A DNA stretch of 63,943 bases, taken from Spirochaetaceae bacterium. GTDB taxonomy: Bacteria; Spirochaetota; Spirochaetia; Treponematales; Rectinemataceae. The stretch's first letter is position 1; each line of letters begins with the position of its first letter. Of the stretch, positions 1-8,922 are shown one piece after another. The position numbers were made by a program, and so were the translations under genes. The DNA is taken from assembly GCA_025356015.1 (NCBI GenBank), contig JANXYO010000077.1:1-63943 (forward strand). The letters are read 5' to 3'. A model generated the notes under the pieces. It worked only from the letters and a program-made list of their open reading frames with translations. It was not told the DNA's origin and made no database searches.

Positions 1-699
1 CTGGTGCTGGTGGCGGTGGCTGGGCTCTGCGCCCAGACCGAACTGAAGGCTGTCGTCAGCCTTTCGCTGCCACCCTACATAATGCAGGACACGGACAACG
101 GCCTGGAGGTTGACATCGTCAGGCAGGCCCTCAAGCCGGCGGGCTACACTGTCTCCCTGAGCTATGTGCCCTTCGCTCGGATCCCCGTGGCGATGAAGGA
201 CAGGACGGCCGACTGCGCCCTGACCATCAACGAGGGCTCTGGTCTGACCGGGGTCTTCTACAGCGACTCCCACATCACCTACCAGAATGTCGCGGTTGGC
301 CTCAAGTCCAAGGCCCTGAAGATCAAGACCGTGACTGACCTGGGCGCCTACCGCGTCCTCGCCTTCGGCGACGCCCCCCTGTACCTGGGACCCGAGTTCG
401 CAGCCATGGCGAAGTCCAATTCCAAGTATTCGGAGATCGCCGACCAGGCCAACCAGGTTAAGCTCCTCTACCTGGGAAGGGCCGACCTCGTAATCATGGA
501 CGTCAATATCTTCAAATACTTCCAGCAGAAGACGGCCGAGGCGTCGGGCCAGGATTTCGTGGTCTACGAACTCTTCCCGCCGACCGCCTACAAGGTGGCC
601 TTCACCAGCAAGGACATCAGGGACAAGTTCAACGCCGGGGTCAAGCAGCTGCGCGACTCGGGCGCCTATGCGGCGATCTTCAAGAACTACATCAAGTAG
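1..699 (+). CDS. Family-3 extracellular solute-binding protein (5' partial)
   Basis: Periplasmic amino-acid-type binding protein (SBP_bac_3 fold). The reading frame is open to the first base, and the visible start lies inside a signal peptide (hydrophobic VLVAVAGLCAQ), so the true start is upstream of the window. The mature part begins near TELKAVVSLSLPPYIM, the usual first strand of the family, followed by LEVDIVRQALKPAGY and FARIPVAMKDRTADCAL, which are typical lobe-1 elements. Length (about 230 residues visible) fits a complete mature binding protein. No permease or ATPase is next to it in the window, so it may be an orphan receptor or the last gene of a cluster to the left. The ligand cannot be told from sequence alone. 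Family confident; substrate unknown. Confidence 0.85.
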   Translation: MVLVAVAGLCAQTELKAVVSLSLPPYIMQDTDNGLEVDIVRQALKPAGYTVSLSYVPFARIPVAMKDRTADCALTINEGSGLTGVFYSDSHITYQNVAVGLKSKALKIKTVTDLGAYRVLAFGDAPLYLGPEFAAMAKSNSKYSEIADQANQVKLLYLGRADLVIMDVNIFKYFQQKTAEASGQDFVVYELFPPTAYKVAFTSKDIRDKFNAGVKQLRDSGAYAAIFKNYIK

Positions 700-707
700 C
701 TGGGCTC

Positions 708-734
708 AAAAAAGGCGGGGCCCTGGGTCCCGCC
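708..734 (-). terminator. Rho-independent terminator for the hsp20 remnant
   Basis: A 9-bp stem (GGCGGGGCC at 714-722 with GGTCCCGCC at 726-734, one G-T pair) is flanked by six A on the plus strand at 708-713, which gives a U-run on the minus strand. It therefore terminates leftward transcription from the small-heat-shock remnant. It may also stop the plus-strand gene ending at 699, but that side has no U-run. Confidence 0.6.
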
Positions 735-748
735 TCCCCGCCGCCGGC

Positions 749-914
749 CTAGGCGATTTCTATCCTGCGCGGCCGCCTCCTTCACATGGAGTCGGAGGCC
801 AGCGACATCGGGGGTCCTGAAAAGATCGAGGGCCCGATCCATGTCGCCGCGCAGTCCTTCGAAGGCATCCCAGAGATCGACCGGCGCGGGACGCTGCCAC
901 TTTGTCAGATCCAT
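749..914 (-). pseudogene. Hsp20 (small heat-shock protein) remnant with central deletion
   Basis: The minus-strand start at 914 has a strong ribosome-binding site (AGGAGGGATGGT then ATG). It reads MDLTKWQRPAPVDLWDAFEG and LRGDMDRALDLFRTPDV, which look like the N-terminal helix of Hsp20 proteins. The alpha-crystallin domain is missing. About 30 bases before the end, another frame reads RRRPRRIEIA and then stops at 749-751, which matches the basic, isoleucine-rich tail common at Hsp20 C-termini. The simplest reading is a full-length gene that lost roughly 80-100 codons internally, with the junction near 778-800. It retains its own start and terminator. An intact Hsp20 gene lies at 58858-59382. 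Homology of such short ends is inferred by eye. Confidence 0.55.
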
Positions 915-1187
915 ACCATCCCTCCTGGAGAAAGTTGTGCGGAACCCAAGCTAGTTCCACAAACTATATATCAAGAACCGTGCCAGGGCTGAGTGTATTT
1001 TCGTGTGTGTAGTTCATTGCGACGCAAACATTTGCTAAATGGCTTGAAGAATGGAGGAAATTCAGGAGGAGGAGGCGTGGGTCAAAGGGCTTTGAAATGG
1101 CCTCGGCGGAGGCTTGGCGCCTGGCTGCTTCCTTTCGAAACAGGGAGGCCCGGGACAAGGGGCTTGGCGTTTCGAGGCGCTCCCGAG
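915..1187. other. Intergenic region upstream of the hsp20 remnant, no gene seen
   Basis: No convincing coding frame here. The stretch is AT-richer than its surroundings around 955-1060. It contains a small inverted repeat GGAAC/GTTCC at 941-958 and a sigma-54-like element at 970-986 (listed separately). The short plus-strand frames here have no ribosome-binding site and no recognisable protein. Confidence 0.5.
970..986 (-). promoter_or_regulatory. Possible sigma-54-like promoter of the hsp20 remnant
   Basis: On the minus strand CTGGCACG is followed four bases later by TTGAT, about 56 bases upstream of the remnant's ATG. The -24 half matches the sigma-54 consensus exactly, but the -12 half has GA where GC is expected, so this is weak. 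A sigma-70 -10-like TATATA overlaps just downstream. Confidence 0.2.
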
Positions 1188-2429
1188 TCAGAGGACCAGT
1201 CGCCCTTTTCCGCCATCAAGTGCGATGTTGCTGCCAAAGGCCCCAGAGAGTGCGGCGAACCTGGCGATGATCCCTTCGGCCATCGCGCCTCCGACCGCTT
1301 CGGGGACCTCGCGGGGGAGCTCGCGATCGCCGAGGGCCCGCTCTCCGCCAAGGACGATCGGCAAGAACTCGGCTGTGTCGAGCCTGCCCCGCCCGTCGAA
1401 GCGGCACTTCGCGACGACGCTTGTCCATATCCTGTCATCGGTCCTCGTCGCGGCGCGGTGCGAGTGGAAGATGAAGTTGCCCAGGCTGTAGAACAGCGGC
1501 TGTCCGCGGTAGATCTCGAGGCCCTGGAGCACAGGGACGCCGTGGCTTACGAAGGCATTGGCTCCGGCGTCGATGCAGTCCCGAGCGAAGGCCTGCGTCC
1601 AGCCCGGAACGGCCTCCCAGTCGGCCTCCCACAGGTGGTGATGGAGGTAGGCGATGACGAAGTCCGAAGACGCGGCCGCTGCGCGGATCGCAGCGAGCTG
1701 ACGCTCGCGGTCGGCGGCGACTATCGTCCTGGCCTCCTTCGTGCCCTCGCCCCTTTCGACGAGGAGGCCGCAAAAATCGAAGGCCTCAGACCCGACCGCC
1801 GAATGCCCAGCGCTGGCCTTCCCGAAACCCACAGCTGCCTTCCTGGCCTTTCTAAGCTCATTGCCGCTAGTCTCCGATATGGAGAGGAGACTGTCGTAGT
1901 CAGCCCCTCCCAGGACCAGGGACTGGGCGACCTCGAGCCTGTTGATTCCGGGCCGGGCAGGGTTGCCGTCTCGGGCATCGGCCGCGTAGAAGAAGTCAGG
2001 CTGGGGCGAGGCGTCCATCGCGACGAGGGCGATGCGCCCCGCGACAGTGTCTAGGAAGCCGGGTCTCGCCGCCGAGCCCGCGTCCGCGCCGGTTCCCGCG
2101 TGGAGGAAGCCCCTGGCGGCGACGTCCTCAAGGGTGGAGAGGATCCCGGGCGGGCCAAGGTCGAAGGCGTGGTTGTTCGCGAGGGATAGGGCCCGGAAGC
2201 CCGTCCAGGCGAGGGCGTCGAGGACATCGGCTCCCGGGGGAACGCGGTAGCCGGTCTTGACCGGGAAGCCTCCATGCCTGCCCAGGATCGTATTCTCGAA
2301 ATTGGTGAAGGCGAGGTCGGCGGCGCGCAGGAAATCGAGCGTGGCAGAGAAGCCCTCGCTGCCGCTCTGTCTGACATCCCGCGCGATGCGTGACTGGCCG
2401 CTTAGGACCAGGGAGAAGCCATCCTTCAT
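1188..2429 (-). CDS. CapA family protein (PGA_cap metallophosphatase-like)
   Basis: 413-residue protein of the CapA/PGA_cap family, which has a calcineurin-like metallophosphoesterase fold. Family members are linked to poly-gamma-glutamate capsule or cell-surface chemistry; the exact reaction is unclear. Visible motifs are FTNFENTI (residues about 40-47), ALSLANNHAFDLG (about 80-92), IAYLHHHLWE and AFVSHGVPVLQGLEIYRG (about 255-315), matching the NxE, NNH and HxH blocks of the family. No signal peptide is evident, so it looks cytoplasmic. The start ATG at 2429 has GGGGGAGGGG upstream and overlaps the stop of the S15-type hydrolase by four bases. It is thus translationally coupled as the last gene of the dpp operon. 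Its job in peptide metabolism is inferred from context only. Confidence 0.8.
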   Translation of the reverse strand: MKDGFSLVLSGQSRIARDVRQSGSEGFSATLDFLRAADLAFTNFENTILGRHGGFPVKTGYRVPPGADVLDALAWTGFRALSLANNHAFDLGPPGILSTLEDVAARGFLHAGTGADAGSAARPGFLDTVAGRIALVAMDASPQPDFFYAADARDGNPARPGINRLEVAQSLVLGGADYDSLLSISETSGNELRKARKAAVGFGKASAGHSAVGSEAFDFCGLLVERGEGTKEARTIVAADRERQLAAIRAAAASSDFVIAYLHHHLWEADWEAVPGWTQAFARDCIDAGANAFVSHGVPVLQGLEIYRGQPLFYSLGNFIFHSHRAATRTDDRIWTSVVAKCRFDGRGRLDTAEFLPIVLGGERALGDRELPREVPEAVGGAMAEGIIARFAALSGAFGSNIALDGGKGRLVL

Positions 2430-4354
2430 GCTGCCCCTCCCCCGGGAACGAGGGGAAGGATCAGTGCCGAGGGGTGGTTCTTGTCCAGATGGACGGTGTT
2501 GGTCGCCACCCTTGAGAGCCGCGAACTCCCCTCGGCCTCGCCTGAGTTAGGATTGACGTCGAAGTGCGGAAAATTGGAGCTGGAAATGTCGAGCCTGAGC
2601 CTGTGACCCGCGGCGAAGAGGTCGCTCGTCGGGAAGGCCTCCACCAGGATCTCGTAGATCCGGCCCGGCTCCATGAGCCTCGGCTCTTCCCATGAATCGC
2701 GGTAGCGCACACGAAGGATGCCGTCTGCGACGTTCATGGCGAAGCCCCGGGGGTAATCGGGATTTGGCGGGTAGACGTCGACGAGCTTGATGGTGAAGTC
2801 CGTGTCGGGGCAGTCCGAGGAGATCCAGAGCCTGGCGCTGATAGGTCCCGTCACCTCGATGGCCTGCTCGAGGACTGCCGTCTCGAAGACCAGTATGTCA
2901 TCCCTCGCCGCGAGCGGGAGGTAGGGCTTCCTCGAGCCGAAGAAACGCTCGCCCTCGACCTGGTCGAAGGCCCCGCCCACCATCACCGGTTCACCTGAGG
3001 TGATGGTGCCGCCGATGGAGGGCACGGGATGGGAAGGGTCGAACTGGTAGGAGAGGCAGGCCGAGCCATCAGCCGGGGCCTCGGCCGAGAGAGAGAGGTC
3101 GGCATGGAGGTAGTAATTGGTATATCTCGTTCCGGGAATGGGCCAGTCCGCCGCGCGCTTCCACCTGCCCCCGTGCTCCATCCTGCCGGCCTCGTTTCTG
3201 CGCCCGGAACCTCCCCCCATGAGGAAGTAGCTCACGGGGCTCTCGGCCTCGACGCCGTTGCCGATGCCCTTGAGCCATCGGTCGAACCAGCGCAGGCGGT
3301 ATTCGTCGTAGTCCTCCGCGAGGCTCCCGTCCAAGGTGGCCTCGCTCCCGAAGTCGACCTCGCCCGAGTAGCCCAGGGAGCGGTTGCCGTGGGTCCAGGG
3401 CCCGAGCACCAGCCTGCAGGGACTCTTCTTCAGCCTCGAGAGGGCCATGTAGTTGGAGGTCGCCGTGCGCGGATAGGGATCGTACCAGCTGGAGATGTGG
3501 ATGCTCGGCACGTCGGAGAAGCTCGCGTACCAGCCCTCGGTCCAGAGACCCAGCTTCTTCCAGTAGGAGTCGAAGCTGCCGTGGCTCCACTGCTCGAGGA
3601 TGTAGTCCTCGTACTCGGGGACGGCGCTGAGCGGAGAATGGCCGCGCCTCCAGGGCAGGCGGCCCATCCAGGCCGCTATGTCCTCGGCGTCGAGGGCCGC
3701 CGCGACGAGGGGCTCGGCCTTCGCCTGGGGCGAGAGCCTCGCGTGCTTGTGGGCCCAGGTCAGCTGTTTGAGCTCGAAGGCCCCTCCCTGCCTTATCCCC
3801 CCCTGGTAGGCGTTGGCGAAACCGCCCGAATCCAGGATCATCGCGGCGAGGCCGGGTGGGTCGAGGCAGGCGAGGGCGGCCTGGACGTGCGCGTTGTACG
3901 AAAGACCCATGGTGCCGATCCTGCCGTCGCACCACTGTTGGGCCAGGAGCCAGACGAGGCTGTCATAGCCGTCCTCGCCCTCGAGGGTGTACTTGGTGAA
4001 GGTCCCCTCGGAGGAGTAGCGTCCACGGCAGTCCTGGATGGCCACGATGTAGCCTCGGGCGACGAAGGCGGCGGCCGTCTCGGCGCGGGACCTCGGCCGT
4101 GGATCCTTCCTCGTGATCGCGCTCCGCAGGGACTTGGCGTCCCTGTCGTAGGGTGTGCGCTCGAGGATCACCGGGAAGGGCCCCGGGGCGGGAGTGCCCG
4201 CCCCGGAGGCCGCCGGCCTGTAGATATCCGTCGCGAGACGGACGCCGTCCCGCATCGGCACCATGACCTTGCGCTCGACGATGCAGCCCGAGGGGACAGG
4301 GCCGGGCCCTGATCCCTGGTCCCGGTCCCGGCCTGTCTTTCCCTCATCAGTCAT
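2426..4354 (-). CDS. CocE/NonD family (peptidase S15) hydrolase
   Basis: 642-residue alpha/beta hydrolase of the S15/CocE type (X-Pro dipeptidyl-peptidase-like, or esterase/acylase). The N-terminal domain begins VERKVMVPMRDGVRLATDIY. The nucleophile motif is GTMGLSYNAH (Ser in G-L-S-Y), with SWYDPYPRTA and LGPWTHGNRS supplying the candidate Asp and His of the triad. The C-terminal third (ARLWISSDCPDTDFTIKLVDV through HRLRLDISSSNFPHFDVNPN) is the jelly-roll domain of the family. I chose ATG 4354 (MTDEGKTG): the longer frame to 4531 is low-complexity Ser/Arg sequence that overlaps the binding-protein gene. It sits between the peptide-binding protein and capA in a dpp operon, so peptide cleavage after import is a reasonable inference. 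No signal peptide is seen. Confidence 0.85.
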   Translation of the reverse strand: MTDEGKTGRDRDQGSGPGPVPSGCIVERKVMVPMRDGVRLATDIYRPAASGAGTPAPGPFPVILERTPYDRDAKSLRSAITRKDPRPRSRAETAAAFVARGYIVAIQDCRGRYSSEGTFTKYTLEGEDGYDSLVWLLAQQWCDGRIGTMGLSYNAHVQAALACLDPPGLAAMILDSGGFANAYQGGIRQGGAFELKQLTWAHKHARLSPQAKAEPLVAAALDAEDIAAWMGRLPWRRGHSPLSAVPEYEDYILEQWSHGSFDSYWKKLGLWTEGWYASFSDVPSIHISSWYDPYPRTATSNYMALSRLKKSPCRLVLGPWTHGNRSLGYSGEVDFGSEATLDGSLAEDYDEYRLRWFDRWLKGIGNGVEAESPVSYFLMGGGSGRRNEAGRMEHGGRWKRAADWPIPGTRYTNYYLHADLSLSAEAPADGSACLSYQFDPSHPVPSIGGTITSGEPVMVGGAFDQVEGERFFGSRKPYLPLAARDDILVFETAVLEQAIEVTGPISARLWISSDCPDTDFTIKLVDVYPPNPDYPRGFAMNVADGILRVRYRDSWEEPRLMEPGRIYEILVEAFPTSDLFAAGHRLRLDISSSNFPHFDVNPNSGEAEGSSRLSRVATNTVHLDKNHPSALILPLVPGGGAA

Positions 4355-4367
4355 CGTGAGTCTGTCC

Positions 4368-5954
4368 TTACTTGGCTGCCGGGTAGAGGTCCATGGGCTC
4401 GGGCCTGGGGATGCCGAGGCCGGGCTTGAACACGAAGCTCTTCTTGGTCGCGAAGACCGTGGTCTCGATGTACAGGGGGATGACCGCGGCGTCGTCGATG
4501 GCGACCTTCGCGGCGGCCTGGAGGAGGACATCGCGCTTGTCGTCGTCGAGCTCGGCCATCGCCTTGGATATAAAGTCGTCGAAGCTGGCGCTGGAGTAGC
4601 GGCCGCGGTTGTTCGAACCGAGGTTCTTCTCCTTGTTGTAGCTGCCGAGGACGGCGCTCAGGACTCCCGTGCCCTCTCCCGTGGAATTGCCAAAGCCGAG
4701 GAGGAAGAAGCTGTATTCGGTGTTGGTGGCCTTGGGCAGGAACACGGCCGTGGGCATGGTCTCGACCTTGACCTCGATCCCCCCGCGGGCGAGGAACTGG
4801 GCCACGGCCTGGACGACCTCTGGCTGGAAGCTGTAGCGGTCGTTGGCGCTGTGGAGGGTGAGGGCGAAGCCATTGGGATAGCCGGCCTCGGCGAGGAGCT
4901 TCTTCGCCTTGGCGACGTCGACGGCAGGGGCCTTTTCGTTGTCGATGTAGCCGAGGTAGCCCGGGGGGACCATCTGGATCGCCGGCGTGCCCGAGCCCTG
5001 GAGGACGCGGTCGACGAGGAGCTTGCGGTCCATGAGGAGGGAGAGGGCCATGCGGACCCTCTTGTCCTTGAGCGGGTTCTTGTCGAAGGCCTTGCCATTC
5101 TTGTCCGTGACGAAGGGGGTCTTCTCCCGGTCCGAGTCCATGTGGATGTAGATGATGGTCGAGCCCTGGATGGGCCAGAGCGAGACCTTGGGGTCGGCCC
5201 GCAGGGAGGCGATGTCGGTCGGGGGGACAGTGTCGATGAGGTCGACGTCCCCGGCGAGGAGGGCCGCGACGCGGGCCGAGTCGTTCGTGATTATCCTGAT
5301 CGTGGCCTTCTGGGCGTAGGGCTTCTTTCCGTAGTAGAGCTCGTTGCGCGCCAGGACGATGCGATCGCCGGGGAGCCACTCGACGAACTTGTAGGGGCCG
5401 GCCCCCAGGGCGGCCTTGCCTGAGTTGAAGTCGTTTGACGTCGCGCCCGTGGCGGCCTTGCGCGATACGATGAAGATGCGGCTGATCTGCCCGAGGAGGC
5501 TGGCGTTCGGCTTCTTGCTGGTGAAGCGCAGGGTGAGGGGATCGACCACCTTGACCGAGATGTCCGTCACGTCCTTGATATAGGAGGCCGGGCTGTTCGG
5601 GACGGTGGGCACGCGCTCGAAGGAGAAGAGCACGTCGTCGGCGGTGAGGGGGCTGCCGTCTGAGAACTTGACGTTCGGCCTGAGCTTCACCTCGATGCTG
5701 AGCTCGTCGATCCGCTTCCAGGATAGGGCCAGGGCCGGACCGGCGAGCTTCTTGTCATCCGGCATGAACAGACGCTCGAAGAGGCAGTCGGCGATGCGCT
5801 GGGTGGGACCTGACGTTGAGAAATGCGGGTCGATGGCCTGGGGCTCGGCCTGCATGCCGATGACGACGCTCTGCGCGGCCAGCGGGGCCGCCAAAACCGC
5901 GAGGGCTGCCAGCAGCGCGGCGGCGATGGCCGCGGATTTCCTGCTCGTACTCAT
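4368..5954 (-). CDS. Oligo/dipeptide-binding protein (SBP_bac_5)
   Basis: 528-residue family-5 solute-binding protein for a dipeptide/oligopeptide ABC importer. It has a clear signal peptide (hydrophobic run AAIAAALLAALAVLAAPLAAQ). SBP_bac_5 blocks are plain: PQAIDPHFSTSGPTQRIADC near the start of the mature protein, KFSDGSPLTADDVLFSFER around residues 95-115, and GAGPYKFVEWLPGDRIVL in the middle. There is no lipobox Cys, so it is probably periplasmic rather than lipid-anchored. The start ATG 5954 follows CCAGGAGGAACAC. It lies 84 bases downstream of dppF and 13 bases upstream of the S15 hydrolase start, in one operon. Confidence 0.92.
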   Translation of the reverse strand: MSTSRKSAAIAAALLAALAVLAAPLAAQSVVIGMQAEPQAIDPHFSTSGPTQRIADCLFERLFMPDDKKLAGPALALSWKRIDELSIEVKLRPNVKFSDGSPLTADDVLFSFERVPTVPNSPASYIKDVTDISVKVVDPLTLRFTSKKPNASLLGQISRIFIVSRKAATGATSNDFNSGKAALGAGPYKFVEWLPGDRIVLARNELYYGKKPYAQKATIRIITNDSARVAALLAGDVDLIDTVPPTDIASLRADPKVSLWPIQGSTIIYIHMDSDREKTPFVTDKNGKAFDKNPLKDKRVRMALSLLMDRKLLVDRVLQGSGTPAIQMVPPGYLGYIDNEKAPAVDVAKAKKLLAEAGYPNGFALTLHSANDRYSFQPEVVQAVAQFLARGGIEVKVETMPTAVFLPKATNTEYSFFLLGFGNSTGEGTGVLSAVLGSYNKEKNLGSNNRGRYSSASFDDFISKAMAELDDDKRDVLLQAAAKVAIDDAAVIPLYIETTVFATKKSFVFKPGLGIPRPEPMDLYPAAK

Positions 5955-6038
5955 GTGTTCCTCCTGGAAACTGGAATGCCTATGGTCGCTCTTGACAAGA
6001 ACCGTGGTGATCTGGAAGGGCGCTGGGGAGGCCGGATC

Positions 6039-7034
6039 CTATCCCCCGTTCAGGTGGCAGGCCGAGAAGTGGCCGCCCAAGATCTCGCGCGAAGCGGGGA
6101 TCTCGGCCGCACAACGCGGCATCGCGTGGGGGCAGCGCGGGTGGAAGTGGCAGCCTCTTGGGGGATCGAGGGGGGAAGGGATCTCGCCCTTTATCACGGA
6201 GAAGTCCTTTTTTCTCCCGCCCAGGCGAGGCACCTCGGCCAGGAGGGCCAGGGTGTAGGGGTGGTTGGGATGGGAGAAGAGCTCCTCCGCGGCCGCAGTC
6301 TCCACGATCCTCCCCAGGTACATGATCGCGACGGTGTCGGAGAGGTGCTCCACGACCCCCAGGTCGTGGCTTATGAAGAGGTAGGTAAGGCCCAGCTCGG
6401 AGCGGAGCTTCATGAAGAGGTTGATGATCTGGGCCTGGATGGAGACATCGAGGGCCGCGATCGGCTCGTCGCAGACGATGAAGTCGGGCTTCACGGCGAG
6501 GGCGCGCGCGATGCCGATGCGCTGTCTCTGGCCGCCGGAGAACTGGTGGGGGTAGCGGTCCTTGAAGGAAGGCTCGAGGCCCACTTTTGCCATGATGGCG
6601 TCGATGTAGCCCTCGAGCCCCGCGCGGTCGCAGAGGCCGTGGTAGCGCGGCGCCTCGCCGATGATCCCCCTGACCTGCATCCTGGGATTCAGGCTGGAGT
6701 AGGGATCCTGGAAGATCATCTGCCTGTTGAGCTTGGCGGCGCGCGCCTCATCCCCCTTGAGGAGGCTAGGATCGGCGCCCCTGTAGAGTACCCTGCCAGA
6801 ACTGGCAGGAAGGAGGCCTGAGATGACCCGCCCCAGGGTGGACTTCCCGCAACCCGATTCCCCCACCAGGCCGAGGACCTCGCCCTCGGCCACCTTGAGG
6901 CTCACGGCGTCGACGGCGTGGACGATCTCCTCGCTGATGTCGGATCCAAGGCGCCTGGCCAGCCGCTCGACAGTGTCGAGCCTCCTGCCGAAGCGCTTCG
7001 AGACCCCCTGCACGTCAACAAGTGCTTCGCTCAT
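6039..7034 (-). CDS. dppF: Dipeptide ABC transporter ATP-binding protein DppF/OppF
   Basis: 331-residue ATPase. Walker A is GESGCGKST, the signature is FSGGQRQRIGIARAL, Walker B is FIVCDEPIAALD and the switch His is in ISHDLG. The C-terminus carries the oligopeptide-transporter extension with a Cys cluster (GCHFHPRCPHAMPRC) usual for Opp/Dpp ATPases. I placed the start at ATG 7034 (MSEALVDVQ) because it overlaps the dppD stop as ATGA; the longer frame adds 27 arginine-rich residues with no homology. It pairs with DppD to power the DppBC channel. Confidence 0.92.
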   Translation of the reverse strand: MSEALVDVQGVSKRFGRRLDTVERLARRLGSDISEEIVHAVDAVSLKVAEGEVLGLVGESGCGKSTLGRVISGLLPASSGRVLYRGADPSLLKGDEARAAKLNRQMIFQDPYSSLNPRMQVRGIIGEAPRYHGLCDRAGLEGYIDAIMAKVGLEPSFKDRYPHQFSGGQRQRIGIARALAVKPDFIVCDEPIAALDVSIQAQIINLFMKLRSELGLTYLFISHDLGVVEHLSDTVAIMYLGRIVETAAAEELFSHPNHPYTLALLAEVPRLGGRKKDFSVIKGEIPSPLDPPRGCHFHPRCPHAMPRCAAEIPASREILGGHFSACHLNGG

Positions 7035-8014
7035 TTTCCGCTCTCCAGGTGGGGATGCAGGCAGCGGTATTCGCGCCCGTCTCCCAGGACTCTCACCCCG
7101 ATCTCCATCGCGCACTCGTCGCCGGAGCGGGGACAGCGCGGTCTGAAGGCGCAGCCATCGGGAAGATCAAGCATGTTCGGCGGCATCCCGGGTATCTGGG
7201 TGAGCTCCTGGCCCCGCCTCGAGTTGCCCGGCACAGAGCCGACGAGGCCGCGGGTGTAGGGATGGACCGGCCGCTCAAGCAGGTCCTCGGCCCTCCCCGC
7301 CTCGACGACCCGGCCAGCGTACATGACGTTGATGCGGTCGCAGAGGTTGCCCAGGACGGCCAGGTCGTGGGAGATCCAGATCAGGGCCATGCCGAGCTCG
7401 TCGCAGAGCTGGCGCATCTCATGGAGTATCTGGCCCTGGATGGTCACGTCGAGGGCTGTCGTGGGCTCGTCGGCGATGATCAGGTCGGGCTTGTGAAGCA
7501 GGGCTATGGCTATCGCCACCCTCTGGCGCATGCCCCCCGAGAACTGGTGGGGGTATGCCAAAAGCCTCCTCGCCGCGTCGGGTATGCCGACCTTCTCGAG
7601 GGTCGCGGCGCAGCGCGCGAGGGCGGCTGCCCTCGTGGTCCTCTCGTGTGCCTTTATGGACTCGACCATCTGGTCGGCGATGCTCATGAGGGGGTTCAAG
7701 GTCATCATGGGATCCTGGAAGATCATCGCGATCCGCTTTCCCCTGATGCGCCTGATCGATTCCTCGTCGCAGGAGAGGAGGTCCTGGCCGCCGAAATCGA
7801 CCCTGCCCGCGATGACCCGTCCCGGCGGGTCGACGAGCTTGAGGATCGAGAAGGCGGTCACGCTCTTGCCCGAGCCCGACTCCCCGGCGATGCCGAGGAT
7901 CTCGCCCCGGGCCACGTGGAGGGAAACCCCGTCCACGGCCTTGACCACCCCGGCCCTCGTGAAGAAATGGCTGCGCAGTCCCTCGACAGCGAGGACGCTC
8001 TGGTCCTGCATCAT
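7031..8014 (-). CDS. dppD: Dipeptide ABC transporter ATP-binding protein DppD/OppD
   Basis: 327-residue ATPase. Walker A is GESGSGKSV, the signature [15 protein letters not shown], Walker [13 protein letters not shown] and the switch ISHDLA. The Opp/Dpp C-terminal extension is present ([15 protein letters not shown]). It starts at 8014, overlapping the dppC stop by four bases, and overlaps dppF by four at the other end, so the four genes are tightly coupled. It binds DppC/DppB at the cytoplasmic face and hydrolyses ATP. Confidence 0.92.
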   Translation of the reverse strand: MMQDQSVLAVEGLRSHFFTRAGVVKAVDGVSLHVARGEILGIAGESGSGKSVTAFSILKLVDPPGRVIAGRVDFGGQDLLSCDEESIRRIRGKRIAMIFQDPMMTLNPLMSIADQMVESIKAHERTTRAAALARCAATLEKVGIPDAARRLLAYPHQFSGGMRQRVAIAIALLHKPDLIIADEPTTALDVTIQGQILHEMRQLCDELGMALIWISHDLAVLGNLCDRINVMYAGRVVEAGRAEDLLERPVHPYTRGLVGSVPGNSRRGQELTQIPGMPPNMLDLPDGCAFRPRCPRSGDECAMEIGVRVLGDGREYRCLHPHLESGK

Positions 8015-8922
8015 TCCACCGCCTTGTTTTCCTGGAGGCGGGGGTTCAGGACTTCCTTGAGCCTGTCACCGACAATGTTGATGCCGAAGATCGTCAGCAT
8101 CAGCAGTATCCCCGGGAATATGCTGATCCAGTAGGAGCCCGAGAGGAGGTAGCGGTAGCCGTTCGAGATGAGGAGGCCGAGCGAGGGCTTTGTGATGGGC
8201 ACGCCGAGGCCGAGGAAGCTCAAGGTCGCCTCGGCCGATATGGCGCCTGCGACCTTGATTGTGCTGATGACGATCACGGGCGGCAGGCAGTTCACGAGGA
8301 GGTGGCGGAAGATGATCCGCCTCTCGCTCAGGGCCAGGCATCTCGCGGCCTCGATGTACTCGCGGTTCATCTCGGAGAGGGCCGTTCCGCGTATCGTGCG
8401 GGCGTAGAAGGCCCACTGGACAGCGACGAGGGCAAGGATGACCTTGTCGATTCCCGGACCAAGGGCCGCGAGGAGGATGAGGGCGAGGAGCATCATGGGG
8501 AAGCCGAGAATGAGGTCGACGAGGCGCATGATGATGGTGTCGACCCAGCCGCCCTTGTAGGCCGCGAGGAGGCCCATCGTCGTGCCGATGACCATGGCGA
8601 GGGCGGTCGTGAGTATGCCCACGAGGAGGCTCGTCCGAAGGCCGTAGATCATGGCCGAGACCATGTCGCGGCCCTGGCCGTCGGTGCCCAGTACGTAGAC
8701 CGCCCCGTCGATGCCGACCGAGCCGGGAGGCAGGCGGTTGTCCATGATGTTGAGCTTCGAGAGGTCGTAGGGATCCTGGGAAGTGACCAGGGGCCCGAAG
8801 ATGGCCAGGAAGACGACGACGACGCAGATCACGAGGCCAATGAGGGAGGAGGGGCTCCCGACGAGCTCCCGCAGTATCTTGCTGCCCATGCCGTCGCGGC
8901 CGGGCGATGCTGTGCCTTTCAC
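8011..8922 (-). CDS. dppC: Dipeptide ABC transporter permease DppC
   Basis: 303-residue inner-membrane permease (BPD_transp_1) with an N-terminal membrane segment (SSLIGLVICVVVVFLAIFGPL) and a periplasmic loop containing LGTDGQGRDMVSAMIYGLRT, a DppC hallmark. Later helices and the EAA coupling motif (EAARCLALSERRIIFRHLLVN) follow. The start is a GTG at 8922 overlapping the dppB stop (GTGA). An internal ATG eleven codons later is possible but would break the overlap pattern seen throughout the operon. Confidence 0.92.
   Translation of the reverse strand: MKGTASPGRDGMGSKILRELVGSPSSLIGLVICVVVVFLAIFGPLVTSQDPYDLSKLNIMDNRLPPGSVGIDGAVYVLGTDGQGRDMVSAMIYGLRTSLLVGILTTALAMVIGTTMGLLAAYKGGWVDTIIMRLVDLILGFPMMLLALILLAALGPGIDKVILALVAVQWAFYARTIRGTALSEMNREYIEAARCLALSERRIIFRHLLVNCLPPVIVISTIKVAGAISAEATLSFLGLGVPITKPSLGLLISNGYRYLLSGSYWISIFPGILLMLTIFGINIVGDRLKEVLNPRLQENKAVE

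Noticed and set aside
970-986. Clear sigma-54 promoter
   Set aside because: The -24 half matches but the invariant GC of the -12 half is GA; kept only as a low-confidence feature.
2976-4312. Long plus-strand open frame of about 427 codons opposite the S15 hydrolase
   Set aside because: Antisense shadow of a high-GC gene; Arg/Gly/Val-rich composition, no ribosome-binding site, no family motif.
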